Below are positions 52,361-63,231 of a DNA stretch of 64,000 nt, one piece after another. The notes under the pieces are model-generated. The model saw only the letters and a program-made list of their open reading frames with translations, was not told the origin of the DNA and ran no database searches. Both the position numbers and the translations under genes were made by a program. The DNA is from Anderseniella sp963700735 (GTDB taxonomy: Bacteria > Pseudomonadota > Alphaproteobacteria > Rhizobiales > Aestuariivirgaceae). Every line of letters starts with the position of its first letter. Within the stretch, counting starts at the first letter, position 1. The stretch spans positions 186,001-250,000 of the forward strand of contig CAVOYR010000007.1 of the NCBI GenBank assembly GCA_963700735.1. The letters are read 5' to 3'.

Positions 52361-52732
52361 TCATAACAACAATCGGCTCAGCATGGCCAGTCTTGTTCGA
52401 ACGTTATCCGGCGCGGACGAGGGTGCAGCCTGGGCCGTGATCATGCTTTCGGCCCGCCAGTGCAGCCGCGGGTGCAGGACGAGCGGAGCAGGTGTCAGGT
52501 TCGGCTTGACCCGGAAAGCGACGGGCTGGGCTTCTTCCAGCCGCGCACTGAGGCAAAATCTTGAACACGTCTTTACCGCTTCATCCAGCTGCCGGGTAAA
52601 TGCCGGGCCGGGAAGCTGTGACGCCATGCTGGCACCGGGAGGCGAGCTTTCAATGAAGGCCAGGCACGGCTTTGCCAGCAGCGCAATCACCAGCGCCACC
52701 GCACACAGTCGCGATGTCAGGTCACGGAACAC
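52361..52732 (-). CDS. Hypothetical exported protein
   Basis: I do not recognise this 123-residue protein. It has a plausible signal peptide at residues 1-25 (LCAVALVIALLAKPCLA) and a mature region without repeats or known motifs apart from two cysteines (TCSRFC). It is flanked by an L,D-transpeptidase and acs. A long plus-strand open frame covers the same DNA but has no recognisable features, so the minus-strand reading is preferred. It may be species-specific. Confidence 0.5.
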   Translation of the reverse strand: MFRDLTSRLCAVALVIALLAKPCLAFIESSPPGASMASQLPGPAFTRQLDEAVKTCSRFCLSARLEEAQPVAFRVKPNLTPAPLVLHPRLHWRAESMITAQAAPSSAPDNVRTRLAMLSRLLL

Positions 52733-52835
52733 CAGTCACTCAGCCTTAAAATATCCCAAACTGGATAGTCCCCGTATTCGTGCGCAAGATCAACCCGGCA
52801 GCACTTCAACAACCTGTAAGTCAAGGCATGAAAAA

Positions 52836-52869
52836 GCCCGGTTGAAACAGGATGACTTTTCAACCGGGC
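52836..52869 (-). terminator. Strong rho-independent terminator of acs
   Basis: GCCCGGTTGAAA at 52836-52847 is perfectly complementary to TTTCAACCGGGC at 52858-52869, with a ten-base loop. On the minus strand it is followed by TTTTTC. It is about 30 bases past the acs stop. Confidence 0.9.
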
Positions 52870-52897
52870 CTGGATCAGCCTGACTGCCAGCGCCGGA

Positions 52898-54847
<1,950 letters not shown>

Positions 54848-54968
54848 TTCAGCGCTTCTCCCTGAACAGTATATGTGCCCCCTTTTTGCGAGGCGGCTGT
54901 ACGCACAATAGACAAACAGCGGCCAGACGGGCAATCCGCCTTCCGTTCTACGTCATTCGGCGGCAGGA

Positions 54969-55631
54969 CTATGCCAGCGCCCACACCGATGTGTTCTTGA
55001 TTTCACTGTCTTCGAGGTCCCGCGTCACGGGTACTTCGTAGGTCGCCCTTGCCACCAGCGCCTTTGTTGGCAGGTAACTGCGGCCCGGATCCCCGATCAG
55101 AACGTCCGCCCCGGCATCGCGGGCATGATGGAGCCACTCCAGCAGCCGGGTCGCGAGGTCGCGTTCATAGAACAGGTCACCGACCAGCACCACGTCGCAG
55201 GCTGGCGGGTCCGACTGCAGCAGGTCAGCACTGGTGGCCCTGATGGATACGGCATTGGCCTCGGCATTCAGGCCGATGGCCGTCAACGCATAACCGTCGA
55301 TGTCAGCCGCCAGCACGTCCGTGGCACCAGCCCTGGCCGCAGCAATCGCGACCAGGCCAGACCCGGATGCAAGATCCAGCACGGACCGGCCCTTCACGAT
55401 GGAGCCATTGTCGAGCACGTACCGCGACAGCGCCTGCCCGCCGGCCCAGGCGAACGCCCAGAAGGGCGGCGGCAGGCCCATCTCGCCCAGTTCGTCTTCG
55501 GTCTTCTGCCACAAGGGCACCGCTTCGTGCGCCAGATGAAGCACGATCTCCGGCACCAGCGGCACCGGCAGCAACCGCGTGTTCGCCCGGATGAAATCGC
55601 GCCGGCGCTGCTCGTCGTGCGGAGGTGTCAC
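54969..55631 (-). CDS. METTL20-like protein (ETF-beta) lysine methyltransferase
   Basis: The 220-residue class I methyltransferase resembles alphaproteobacterial homologues of METTL20/ETFBKMT. It has the conserved PPPFWAFAWAGGQALSRYVLDN, the SAM motif VLDLASGSGLVAIAAARAGA and the post-II motif VLVGDLFYERDLA, which corresponds to the DxFFY-type motif of this family. Family members methylate lysines in the beta subunit of electron-transfer flavoprotein or ribosomal L7/L12. Mcd in this window depends on ETF, but a direct link is inference. Its ATG overlaps the stop of the EVE gene by four bases. Confidence 0.8.
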   Translation of the reverse strand: MTPPHDEQRRRDFIRANTRLLPVPLVPEIVLHLAHEAVPLWQKTEDELGEMGLPPPFWAFAWAGGQALSRYVLDNGSIVKGRSVLDLASGSGLVAIAAARAGATDVLAADIDGYALTAIGLNAEANAVSIRATSADLLQSDPPACDVVLVGDLFYERDLATRLLEWLHHARDAGADVLIGDPGRSYLPTKALVARATYEVPVTRDLEDSEIKNTSVWALA

Positions 55632-56062
55632 TTACCGGCCGGGGGCTTGTTCAGCCCGCCCATGCGGCAAACCTCGATCCACTCGTCATGGGTGACCGGC
55701 TGCACCGACAGCCGCATCGAGGTGACCAGCGACATCTGTGCGAGCTTCCCGTTCGCCTTGACGTCGGCCAGGCTAACCGGCTTCGGCATGTCCATCACCG
55801 CGCGGATGTCGACGCATTCCCAGCGCTCGTCATCGGTCGTTGAATCCCGATGGGCCAGCGCACACACCTCGCAGATGCCAACCACGTTCAGGCCTTCGTT
55901 GGAGTGGTAGAAGAACCCCAGGTCACCGAGCTGCATGGCACGCATGTTGTTGCGCGCCTGGTAGTTTCGCACCCCGTCCCATTCCTCGCCCTGTTGGCCC
56001 TTTGCCTTCAGCGCATCCCATGAAAACTTGAACGGCTCGGATTTGAACAGCCAGTACGCCAT
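55628..56062 (-). CDS. EVE domain-containing protein
   Basis: The 144-residue protein is almost entirely an EVE domain: AYWLFKSEPFKFSW, WDGVRNYQARNNMRAMQLGDLGFFYHSNEGLNVVGICEV, and MRLSVQPVTHDEWIEVCRMGG. EVE domains are PUA-like and bind modified bases in nucleic acids. It lies between gpsA and the lysine methyltransferase on the same strand, a frequent order in this class. The ATG at 56062 is preferred to one 12 residues upstream. Confidence 0.9.
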   Translation of the reverse strand: MAYWLFKSEPFKFSWDALKAKGQQGEEWDGVRNYQARNNMRAMQLGDLGFFYHSNEGLNVVGICEVCALAHRDSTTDDERWECVDIRAVMDMPKPVSLADVKANGKLAQMSLVTSMRLSVQPVTHDEWIEVCRMGGLNKPPAGK

Positions 56063-56106
56063 GTTGCCGGCACCCCTGCTTCTTGTTTGAATTGACAACC
56101 GGAGCG

Positions 56107-57114
56107 TTACTCCGTCTCGGCCCTGAACGGTCTTGCCAGCAGCCGGTTGATTTCACCATCGACATCCCCGGCCCCTGTGACGATGCGGCACACCGCCTCG
56201 CACACCGGCATGTCGATGTCGTGCCGCAGTGCCAGCCCCGCGACCACGCTTGCCGTATATACCCCTTCGGACACGGCACGCCGCGCAGACAGGATGTCCG
56301 CCAGCGGCACGCCCCGGCCCAGTTCGATACCGAGAGAGAAATTGCGCGACTGCGGACTTGAGCAGGTCAGGATGAGATCACCCAGCCCCGACAGTCCGAA
56401 CATCGTATCCGGTTGCGCCCCAAGCTGTGCGGCCAGCCGGCGCAACTCGGCAAATGACCGGGTCGTCAGTGCCGCCAGCGCCGACGCGCCCAGTTCCTTG
56501 CCGGCACAGATACCGGCGGCGATGGCAATGACGTTCTTTACCGCCCCGCCCACCTGCACCCCAATCATGTCGTCCGACACGTAGACCCGGAACAAGGGCC
56601 CTCCAATGGCCGCGGCAATGGCATGGGTGAGCCCCGTGTCGTGGCCGGCAAGCGTCACCGCTGTCGGCTTTCCGGCAACCACGTCAACCGCAAAGCTCGG
56701 GCCGGACAACACCATCGGGATCAGTTCTGGTGCTGCCTCGGCCAGCACGTCGCTGAGTAGCTTGTCACTGCCGCGCTCGAGCCCCTTTGCCGCCAGAATG
56801 ACCGGCACGCCCGTCCGGCAATGCCCGGCAATCAGCGCGGCCATCGCGCGGGTGGACTGGGCGGGCGTTGCAAGAATGATCGCATCGGCGTGCTCAAACA
56901 CGGTTGCGTCCGAGGCAACCTGCAGCCCGTCCGGCAACCGGTACCCGGGCAGGTACGCGGCATTCTCGCCAGTGTCGCGCATGTGCGCTGCCTGTTCGGC
57001 AGACCTGCACCACAGGGTGGTGGCAAGTCCTGCCCGCGCCGACAATGAGGCCAAAGCCGTGCCCCAGGCACCGCCACCTGCCACCACAATTGAATTGAGT
57101 TGCGGCACTGCCAT
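56107..57114 (-). CDS. gpsA: Glycerol-3-phosphate dehydrogenase [NAD(P)+]
   Basis: The 335-residue enzyme reduces dihydroxyacetone phosphate to sn-glycerol 3-phosphate for phospholipid synthesis. The Rossmann motif is VVAGGGAWGTALASLSARAG, AAKGLE is present near residue 114, LSGPSFAVDVVAG follows, and Lys in GGAVKNVIAIAAGI is catalytic. The domain ending matches GpsA. Its ATG overlaps the tsaD stop by one base, so the two are coupled. Confidence 0.95.
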   Translation of the reverse strand: MAVPQLNSIVVAGGGAWGTALASLSARAGLATTLWCRSAEQAAHMRDTGENAAYLPGYRLPDGLQVASDATVFEHADAIILATPAQSTRAMAALIAGHCRTGVPVILAAKGLERGSDKLLSDVLAEAAPELIPMVLSGPSFAVDVVAGKPTAVTLAGHDTGLTHAIAAAIGGPLFRVYVSDDMIGVQVGGAVKNVIAIAAGICAGKELGASALAALTTRSFAELRRLAAQLGAQPDTMFGLSGLGDLILTCSSPQSRNFSLGIELGRGVPLADILSARRAVSEGVYTASVVAGLALRHDIDMPVCEAVCRIVTGAGDVDGEINRLLARPFRAETE

Positions 57115-58190
57115 CAGGCTTTCACCCCGGCGAACGGCACCGGTTCACCGGCCGGGTCAAGCGGCCAGCGGGCCCGTGCAGATACTGTCAACTCGTCAGG
57201 CTTGCGGACCTGTGCCTGCTCTGCCCCGGCCCAGGCGATCATCGCGGCATTGTCGGTACACAACGATACCGGCGGCACGCTCAGTGAAAACCCATGCCGC
57301 GCACAAATGGCCTCGAGCGATGAGCGCAAGGCAGAGTTGGCGGCAACACCCCCGGACGCCACCAGCACCTTGCGCTCAATGGCTGGATGCAGGCGTTCGA
57401 ACATCACCATTGCGCGCTGCACCCTGTCAGCTACCGCCTCGCAGGCTGCATGCTGGAAACTGGCACAAATGTCCGACACGGTCTGCTTGTCGAGTGGTTC
57501 AGCGGCAACGGCGGCCTGGCGCACCGCCGTCTTGAGGCCGGAGAACGAGAAGTTGCAATCGTCGCGGCCCTTCAATGGCACGGGAAAGGCAAACCTGCGG
57601 GCATCTCCTGTGCTTGCAGCCTGTTCGACTTCCGGCCCGCCGGGATAGCCCAGCCCCAGCAGCTTGGCGGTCTTGTCGAAAGCCTCGCCCAGCGCATCAT
57701 CAATGGTCGTACCCAGCCGGACATACTCGCCCACCGCGTTGATGCTGACGAGCTGGGTATGGCCGCCCGACACCAGCAGCATGAGGTAGGGCGGGCGCAG
57801 GCCCTCCGTCAGGCCCGGCGTCAGGGCATGACCTTCAAGGTGATTGACGGCGTACAGCGGAATGCCGGCAGCCATTGCAATCGCCTTCGCCGTCATCAAT
57901 CCGGTCAGCACCCCGCCGATCAGCCCCGGGCCGGCTGTTGCAGCCACGGCATCAATATCAGCAAAGCTCACCCGCGCCTCGGCCATGGCCTGCCGCACCA
58001 GCCCGTCGAGATGGGCAAGATGCGCACGCGCAGCGATTTCAGGCACCACCCCGCCATAGGGCGCGTGGTCTGCCACCTGCGACAACACCACATTGGAGAG
58101 GATGCGCCCGGCCCCGCCCGGCTCGCGCACCACCACGGCAACCGACGTTTCGTCGCAAGATGTCTCGATGCCCAGTACCGTCAGAGGCAT
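57114..58190 (-). CDS. tsaD: tRNA N6-threonylcarbamoyladenosine transferase TsaD
   Basis: The 358-residue ASKHA-fold enzyme makes t6A37 in tRNAs reading ANN codons. It begins MPLTVLGIETSCDETSVAVV; the metal-binding histidines are in NHLEGHAL, LLVSGGHTQL is the phosphate loop, and NFSFSGLKTA and VASGGVAANSALR follow. The ATG at 58190 is chosen from family length; no strong ribosome site is visible. It is divergent from hemC, the classic arrangement in Rhizobiales. Confidence 0.95.
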   Translation of the reverse strand: MPLTVLGIETSCDETSVAVVVREPGGAGRILSNVVLSQVADHAPYGGVVPEIAARAHLAHLDGLVRQAMAEARVSFADIDAVAATAGPGLIGGVLTGLMTAKAIAMAAGIPLYAVNHLEGHALTPGLTEGLRPPYLMLLVSGGHTQLVSINAVGEYVRLGTTIDDALGEAFDKTAKLLGLGYPGGPEVEQAASTGDARRFAFPVPLKGRDDCNFSFSGLKTAVRQAAVAAEPLDKQTVSDICASFQHAACEAVADRVQRAMVMFERLHPAIERKVLVASGGVAANSALRSSLEAICARHGFSLSVPPVSLCTDNAAMIAWAGAEQAQVRKPDELTVSARARWPLDPAGEPVPFAGVKA

Positions 58191-58292
58191 GTCTGATGAA
58201 ACCCTGTTCACCTTTGATCTTTCCACTGGCGAGATTGTTGGCTTATGGTCCAGCCGGTCTGTTGATGACATCTATAGTTGAAGGCTCGCAGC

Positions 58293-59213
58293 TTGCAAAT
58301 GGAACCCATTCGTATTGGTACCCGCGGTTCGCCGCTGGCGTTGGCACAGGCACATGAAACCCGGGACCGGCTCGCCGCCGCCCACGGCATCGATCCGGCC
58401 ATCATAGAGATCGTGGTCATCGATACCACCGGCGACCAGATCCAGGATCGCGCGCTGGCCGAGATCGGGGGCAAGGGCCTGTTCACGAAGGAACTTGAAG
58501 AACAGCTCCACGATGGCCGCATCGACCTGGCCGTCCACTCGATGAAGGACATGCCGGCAGAATTGCCCGCCGGACTGGAGATCTGCTGCCTGCTGGAACG
58601 CGAGGACGCGCGCGATGCCTTCCTGTCGCCTGTGGCAAAATCCATTTCAGGGCTGGCTCACGGCGCCACCGTCGGCACCTCATCGGTTCGCCGTGCCGCC
58701 CAGCTCAGGCATATCCGGCCGGACCTCGAGATCGTCGGCTTTCGCGGCAATGTGCAGACCCGCCTTCGCAAGCTGTCGGAGGGCGTGGCCGCAGCAACCT
58801 TTCTTGCCTGTGCCGGGCTCAACCGTCTGGGCATGTCGAACGACATCGCCAGCCCGATCCCGCCGGAGGAAATGTTGCCCGCCGTCGCCCAGGGTGCCAT
58901 CGGCATCGAGATCGCCAGCCGCAATGATCGCTCGCGCGCGCTACTCGCGCCCCTCAACCATGCCGAAACCTGGGTGAGGATTGCGGCCGAGCGCGCCTTT
59001 CTGGCAGAGCTCGACGGCTCTTGCCGCACCCCGCTGGCAGGCCACGCCACGCTGGAGCGCGGTGAACTGAGCTTGCGCGTGCAGGCACTCACGCTGGACG
59101 GTTCAAAGGTGTTCGAAACATCGCGTCGGGGATCCCCCGAAGACGGGCCGGCCCTGGGCCTCGATGCTGCCCGCGAGATCAGGTCAATGGCCGGCACCGA
59201 CCTGGTGACCTGA
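58293..59213 (+). CDS. hemC: Hydroxymethylbilane synthase
   Basis: The 306-residue enzyme joins four porphobilinogen molecules for haem and cobalamin synthesis. It has IRIGTRGSPLALAQAHETR, IDLAVHSMKDMPAELP, GTSSVRRAAQLRHIRPDL, GFRGNVQTRLRKL and the dipyrromethane-binding Cys in LDGSCRTPLAGHA. A TTG at 58293 has GAAGG eight bases upstream; the ATG at 58299 is an equally possible start. The stop overlaps the hemD ATG by one base. Confidence 0.94.
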   Translation: MQMEPIRIGTRGSPLALAQAHETRDRLAAAHGIDPAIIEIVVIDTTGDQIQDRALAEIGGKGLFTKELEEQLHDGRIDLAVHSMKDMPAELPAGLEICCLLEREDARDAFLSPVAKSISGLAHGATVGTSSVRRAAQLRHIRPDLEIVGFRGNVQTRLRKLSEGVAAATFLACAGLNRLGMSNDIASPIPPEEMLPAVAQGAIGIEIASRNDRSRALLAPLNHAETWVRIAAERAFLAELDGSCRTPLAGHATLERGELSLRVQALTLDGSKVFETSRRGSPEDGPALGLDAAREIRSMAGTDLVT

Positions 59214-59947
59214 TGAAGGTCATCGTGACGCGGCCCGAGCCTGACGGACCTGTTCTGGCGGGCCGGCTCGCAAGGCTGGGCTACGAGGCGGTGCAGGCAC
59301 CCCTGATGACGATCCGGTTTGCGGACAGCGCATCGCTGCCGGCTGAACCTGTGCAGGCCTTGCTCGTCACCAGCGCGAATGCCCTGCGCGCACTCGAACA
59401 TCTGGGCAACGCCGGTCCCCTGCTTGATGTTCCCGTGCTGGCCGTCGGGCCGGCCTCTGCAAGACAGGCGCGGGAGATGGGGTTTGCCGATATCCGGCAG
59501 GCCGAGGGAAATGTGGAAGGCGTCGCCCGGCTGGCAACGGACACCCTGTCATCCTCAGGACCACCGCTGCTTTATGTCACCGGTACATCACGGGCGGGCG
59601 ACCTGAAGGGCGATCTGCAAGCGGCAGGCTTTACCGTCAAGAGATGCGAGCTGTATTCCGCCGTCACTTTGGAAGCCTTGCCAGACAAGGTGGCTGCCTT
59701 GCTGATGAGTGGCGAGCCATCCACAGTCCTGCTGTATTCTCCCCGAAGTGCACGGACCTGGCTCGATCTTGTGATGGCTTCGCCGGCAGCCGGAAACCTT
59801 TCCAGCGTCAAACACTTGTGTCTGTCAGAAGCGGTTGCGAAAATGCTGGTCCCGTCCGTGTCGCAACAATCACGTATTGCGGTGGCAGAAGCGCCCAATG
59901 ATGATGCTATGATCAGATTGTTGCAGCAAACCGATCCGGCGCACTGA
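59213..59947 (+). CDS. hemD: Uroporphyrinogen-III synthase
   Basis: The 244-residue enzyme closes hydroxymethylbilane with inversion of ring D. Sequence conservation is low, as usual for HemD, but VIVTRPEPDGPVLAGRLARLGYEAVQAPLMTI, LLVTSANALRAL, VLAVGPASARQAREMGF and LLYSPRSARTWLDL are recognisable. It is coupled to hemC by an overlapping stop and start. It lies 35 bases before the Mic60 gene. Confidence 0.9.
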   Translation: MKVIVTRPEPDGPVLAGRLARLGYEAVQAPLMTIRFADSASLPAEPVQALLVTSANALRALEHLGNAGPLLDVPVLAVGPASARQAREMGFADIRQAEGNVEGVARLATDTLSSSGPPLLYVTGTSRAGDLKGDLQAAGFTVKRCELYSAVTLEALPDKVAALLMSGEPSTVLLYSPRSARTWLDLVMASPAAGNLSSVKHLCLSEAVAKMLVPSVSQQSRIAVAEAPNDDAMIRLLQQTDPAH

Positions 59948-59982
59948 ACGCGCATCCCTGGAAACCACAATCAGAGTTCGCA

Positions 59983-61356
59983 ATGGCCAGCCGAAAAAAC
60001 AGTTCCCGGAAGACGTCCGGCAAGCCAACCATCATCGAGTCCACCGCGACCGAGTTGCGGGACGAGGTTTCTTCGCCCGTTGCTGCCCCCCTCGGCACAC
60101 TTGTCACCTCGAACGCAGATGGTCATGTCACCATGGAAGCGCTGCGCGCAGCCAGCCAGGCTGGCGAGACCGGCCCGTCCAGCGAACCTGAGCCGGCCTC
60201 GGCGCCTGAGACGTCCAGACCGGCATCTGGCAAGGGATACACATCTGCACCTGCGTCCACCGCGAAGCCTGCCGGCCGTGGCAAGTGGGTTGCAGCCGGA
60301 CTGGCCGCAGCCCTGATCGCCGGCATTGGCGGGGGTGGATACCTGTACCATAGCTACGGACAGCAGCTGTTCGGGTCAGGCACCGCCTCGTCGGACATGG
60401 CCGCCATTGAAGCGCAGGTGATGGACGCAACCGGCGCGGCCCAGTCGGCACGGCAGACGGCCGACGCGGTGAAGGCCGAGACGGCAGGCCTTGCCACACG
60501 GCTGGACCAGCGCACCTCGGAGCTTCAGCAGAACCTCGACGCCGTCAGGCAGTCTGTCGATGCCCTCGGCCAGTCCGCGCAAACACCGCCCGCACAATCC
60601 GGCGGTGAGGACCTGACTGCCCTGAACCAGCGCCTTGACGAGCTGGCCAGCAAGATCGAACAGCTCGAAACGACCGCTCCCGCGACTTCCCCACCCGCCG
60701 ACAACGCCGAGATGTCCGCGCTGCGCCAGCAGGTTGCCAGCAGCGAGGAGCGCATCAGCTCCATGACCAGCCAGCTTGAAGCGCTGACCAGCGAGCTGAA
60801 GTCGGTCAACGAGAAGCTTGCGGACCGGCCAGCCGTGTCGGCCTACGCGGAAACCAGCCAGGACATTGCAACCCTGACCGCTGCAGTTGGCGCAGGCACA
60901 CCCTATGCCACCGAGCTGGCCCGGCTGCGCGAGCGCATGGCATTGCCGGCCATGCCCGCACTGGACAGCAATGCAGCAACGGGCATCAGGTCTGTCGCCG
61001 AGCTGGACCGGCAGCTTGAAGATATCGCCGGCCAGCTTTCAACCCGCGCTGCTGAAAGCTCAACCTCGTCTGAGGGGCTTTGGGGAGCACTTCAATCCAG
61101 CCTGTCCAAGGTGGTTACGGTCCGCAGCCTGGACAACCCGGACTGGCCAGCCGTGATTGCGAATGCCCGCGCCGCGCTGACAACCGGTGGACTGGACGCA
61201 GCTATCGCAGCACTTCCGGACGCTGTAACCGGCATGCCACAACCACTGACCGGCTGGCTTGTCGAGGCACGCAAGCGTGTTGCTGCAACCAGCGAACTTG
61301 AACAACTGACGCAAACAGCCCTGTCCTCTGCGCCGGCGGCAGGCGGGGCTCAGTAG
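59983..61356 (+). CDS. Mic60/mitofilin homologue
   Basis: The 457-residue protein has a disordered Ser/Pro/Ala-rich N-terminus, one membrane helix at about residues 102-122 (WVAAGLAAALIAGIGGGGYLY), a long coiled-coil region (about 140-290) and a C-terminal mitofilin domain (LWGALQSSLSKVVTVRSLD, then IANARAALTTGGLDAAIAALP). Alphaproteobacterial Mic60 proteins bend the inner membrane and are related to the cristae-organising protein of mitochondria. Position between hemD and hemY is the conserved context. Confidence 0.88.
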   Translation: MASRKNSSRKTSGKPTIIESTATELRDEVSSPVAAPLGTLVTSNADGHVTMEALRAASQAGETGPSSEPEPASAPETSRPASGKGYTSAPASTAKPAGRGKWVAAGLAAALIAGIGGGGYLYHSYGQQLFGSGTASSDMAAIEAQVMDATGAAQSARQTADAVKAETAGLATRLDQRTSELQQNLDAVRQSVDALGQSAQTPPAQSGGEDLTALNQRLDELASKIEQLETTAPATSPPADNAEMSALRQQVASSEERISSMTSQLEALTSELKSVNEKLADRPAVSAYAETSQDIATLTAAVGAGTPYATELARLRERMALPAMPALDSNAATGIRSVAELDRQLEDIAGQLSTRAAESSTSSEGLWGALQSSLSKVVTVRSLDNPDWPAVIANARAALTTGGLDAAIAALPDAVTGMPQPLTGWLVEARKRVAATSELEQLTQTALSSAPAAGGAQ

Positions 61357-61384
61357 GCGATATGGACCGTACCCGAGGCGACAC

Positions 61385-63106
61385 ATGATTTCCCTGATCC
61401 TTCGTTTTGTACTGATTGCCGTTCTGGCGTTGGCCTTTGCATGGCTGGCAGACCAGCCCGGTGACCTGACGTTGCGCTGGCTGGGGTACGAGATCCAGAC
61501 CTCGCTGATGGCAGCCGTCATCACCCTGGCAATCGCCGGTCTCGTGCTGTGGATAACGTGGTCGGTGCTGAGCTGGATCCTCGACCGCCCCGGTGCGCTG
61601 GGAAACTGGTTCCGCTCGCGGCGCCAGCAGAAAGGCCATGATGCGCTGTCCAACGGCCTTATTGCGGTTGCCGCCGGCGACAGGGATGCCGCCCAGTCCA
61701 ACGCCCGCACCGCAACCGCCTTGCTGGGCAATGATCCCATGGCGCGCCTGCTTGATGCGCAGGCCGCCCAGATGCGAGGCGACAGCGCCCGCGTCAGTGA
61801 ACTGTTCGAGGAAATGGCCAACCAGCCCGAGACCCGCCTGCTGGGTTTGCGCGGGCTGCACACCGAAGCTGTCCGCAAGCAGGACATGGAGCGCGCCCGG
61901 CATCTGGCCGAGGAAGCCGCAAGACTCAATCCGAAGGCAGGCTGGGCAAGTTCGGCGGTCCTGTCCTACCAGTCAGCCAGCAAGGACTGGCCCGCGATCA
62001 GCCGCACCATCGACCAGCAGAAGCAGGCCCGGCTGATCGATCGCAGCGAGGCCAACGCAAAGCATGCCGTGGTGTTGACCGCGCAGGCCATGGAATTGCT
62101 CAGCGACGATCCGGCAAAGGCCGGTGATCTGGCCCGCGAGGCGAACAGGCTGGAGCCGTCGCTGGTACCTGCCGCCGTTCTGGCAGCCCGCCAGGCCGCC
62201 AAGTCCGGCAATCTGCGCAAGGCCTCACGCATCATCGAGAAGTCTTGGGCACTCGTGCCCCACCCTGATCTGGCAGACGCCTATGGCGAGGTTCGCGCGG
62301 GCGATTCCGCTCTGGACCGGCTCAAGCGCATCAAGTCGCTGACCGCCAAGTCAGGTGGCATTGAAGGCGCCGTTGCGTTGGCCAGGGCGGCGATCGATGC
62401 CCTCGAATGGAAAACTGCCCGCCAGGCGCTTGAACCCTACGCCCACGAGCGCCCGCAGGCCCGCATCTGCGGCCTGATGGCCGAAATCGAGGAGGGTGAG
62501 TTCCGGGACAAGGGCCGGGCCCGAGAATGGCTCGCCCGCGCAGTCCGCGCGCCGCGCGACCCGGCATGGACAGCGGACGGTTATATCTCGCGGGTCTGGC
62601 TGCCCGTGTCCCCGGTCACCGGCGAACTGGGTGCCTTCCGCTGGCGGGTGCCAGTGCAGGGCATAGCAGACGCATCAGGAAACGACGACGCCGATGACGT
62701 GCCGGTTTTTGACGGTGCCGATGACGGCCGGAGCGAAGCCCTGCCGGGCGACAATGCCATTCCAGTCAATTCCGAAGCGCCCGCACAACGGCCCGTTCCC
62801 TTGGAAGACACCATCATTGCGGAGCCGGACGCCAGCGAGACGGACGTGGTGACAGAAGCGCCAGCGATTGATAGCGATTCCAGGCAAGCCGGCTCTGCCG
62901 TGGCAAGGAATGGCGGCGTCGTGGCGCCGGAACCTGTCTCTCGTCCTGTGGCAGAACTGGAAAGACCCGGGCGGCCCACGGACCCAGACCTGGTGGACGC
63001 CGGCGATGATGCGGCAATTGCCAAGCTGCGCCAGCCGGACGATCCGGGCCCGGATGACACTGGCTTGGGTGAACCTGAAAAGAAGACGTCGCGAAGCTGG
63101 CTTTGA
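61385..63106 (+). CDS. hemY: HemY-family TPR membrane protein
   Basis: The 573-residue protein has two N-terminal membrane helices (about residues 4-22 and 42-65), the HemY_N domain and TPR-like helical repeats to about residue 400. A low-complexity acidic/Pro-rich C-terminal tail without a known fold ends in TSRSWL. HemY proteins are linked to haem synthesis by gene neighbourhood only; the biochemical role is unclear. It follows the Mic60 gene by 28 bases, completing the hemC-hemD-Mic60-hemY run. Confidence 0.88.
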   Translation: MISLILRFVLIAVLALAFAWLADQPGDLTLRWLGYEIQTSLMAAVITLAIAGLVLWITWSVLSWILDRPGALGNWFRSRRQQKGHDALSNGLIAVAAGDRDAAQSNARTATALLGNDPMARLLDAQAAQMRGDSARVSELFEEMANQPETRLLGLRGLHTEAVRKQDMERARHLAEEAARLNPKAGWASSAVLSYQSASKDWPAISRTIDQQKQARLIDRSEANAKHAVVLTAQAMELLSDDPAKAGDLAREANRLEPSLVPAAVLAARQAAKSGNLRKASRIIEKSWALVPHPDLADAYGEVRAGDSALDRLKRIKSLTAKSGGIEGAVALARAAIDALEWKTARQALEPYAHERPQARICGLMAEIEEGEFRDKGRAREWLARAVRAPRDPAWTADGYISRVWLPVSPVTGELGAFRWRVPVQGIADASGNDDADDVPVFDGADDGRSEALPGDNAIPVNSEAPAQRPVPLEDTIIAEPDASETDVVTEAPAIDSDSRQAGSAVARNGGVVAPEPVSRPVAELERPGRPTDPDLVDAGDDAAIAKLRQPDDPGPDDTGLGEPEKKTSRSWL

Positions 63107-63155
63107 TTGTTGAATCGCCCGCAACTTCGCGCTATCAGTCGCCAACCTTGTGATT

Positions 63156-63231
63156 GCCGCAATAGCTCAGGTGGTAGAGCACATCATTCGTAATGATGGG
63201 GTCGGGGGTTCGAGTCCCTCTTGCGGCACCA
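63156..63231 (+). tRNA. tRNA-Thr (anticodon CGT)
   Basis: The acceptor GCCGCAA pairs with TTGCGGC, the D arm contains GCTCAGGTGGTAGAGC, the anticodon loop TTCGTAA gives CGT for ACG codons, the T loop is TTCGAGT, and CCA is encoded. A T-run (TTTTTT and TTTTTTT) follows and probably terminates the transcript. Confidence 0.95.
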
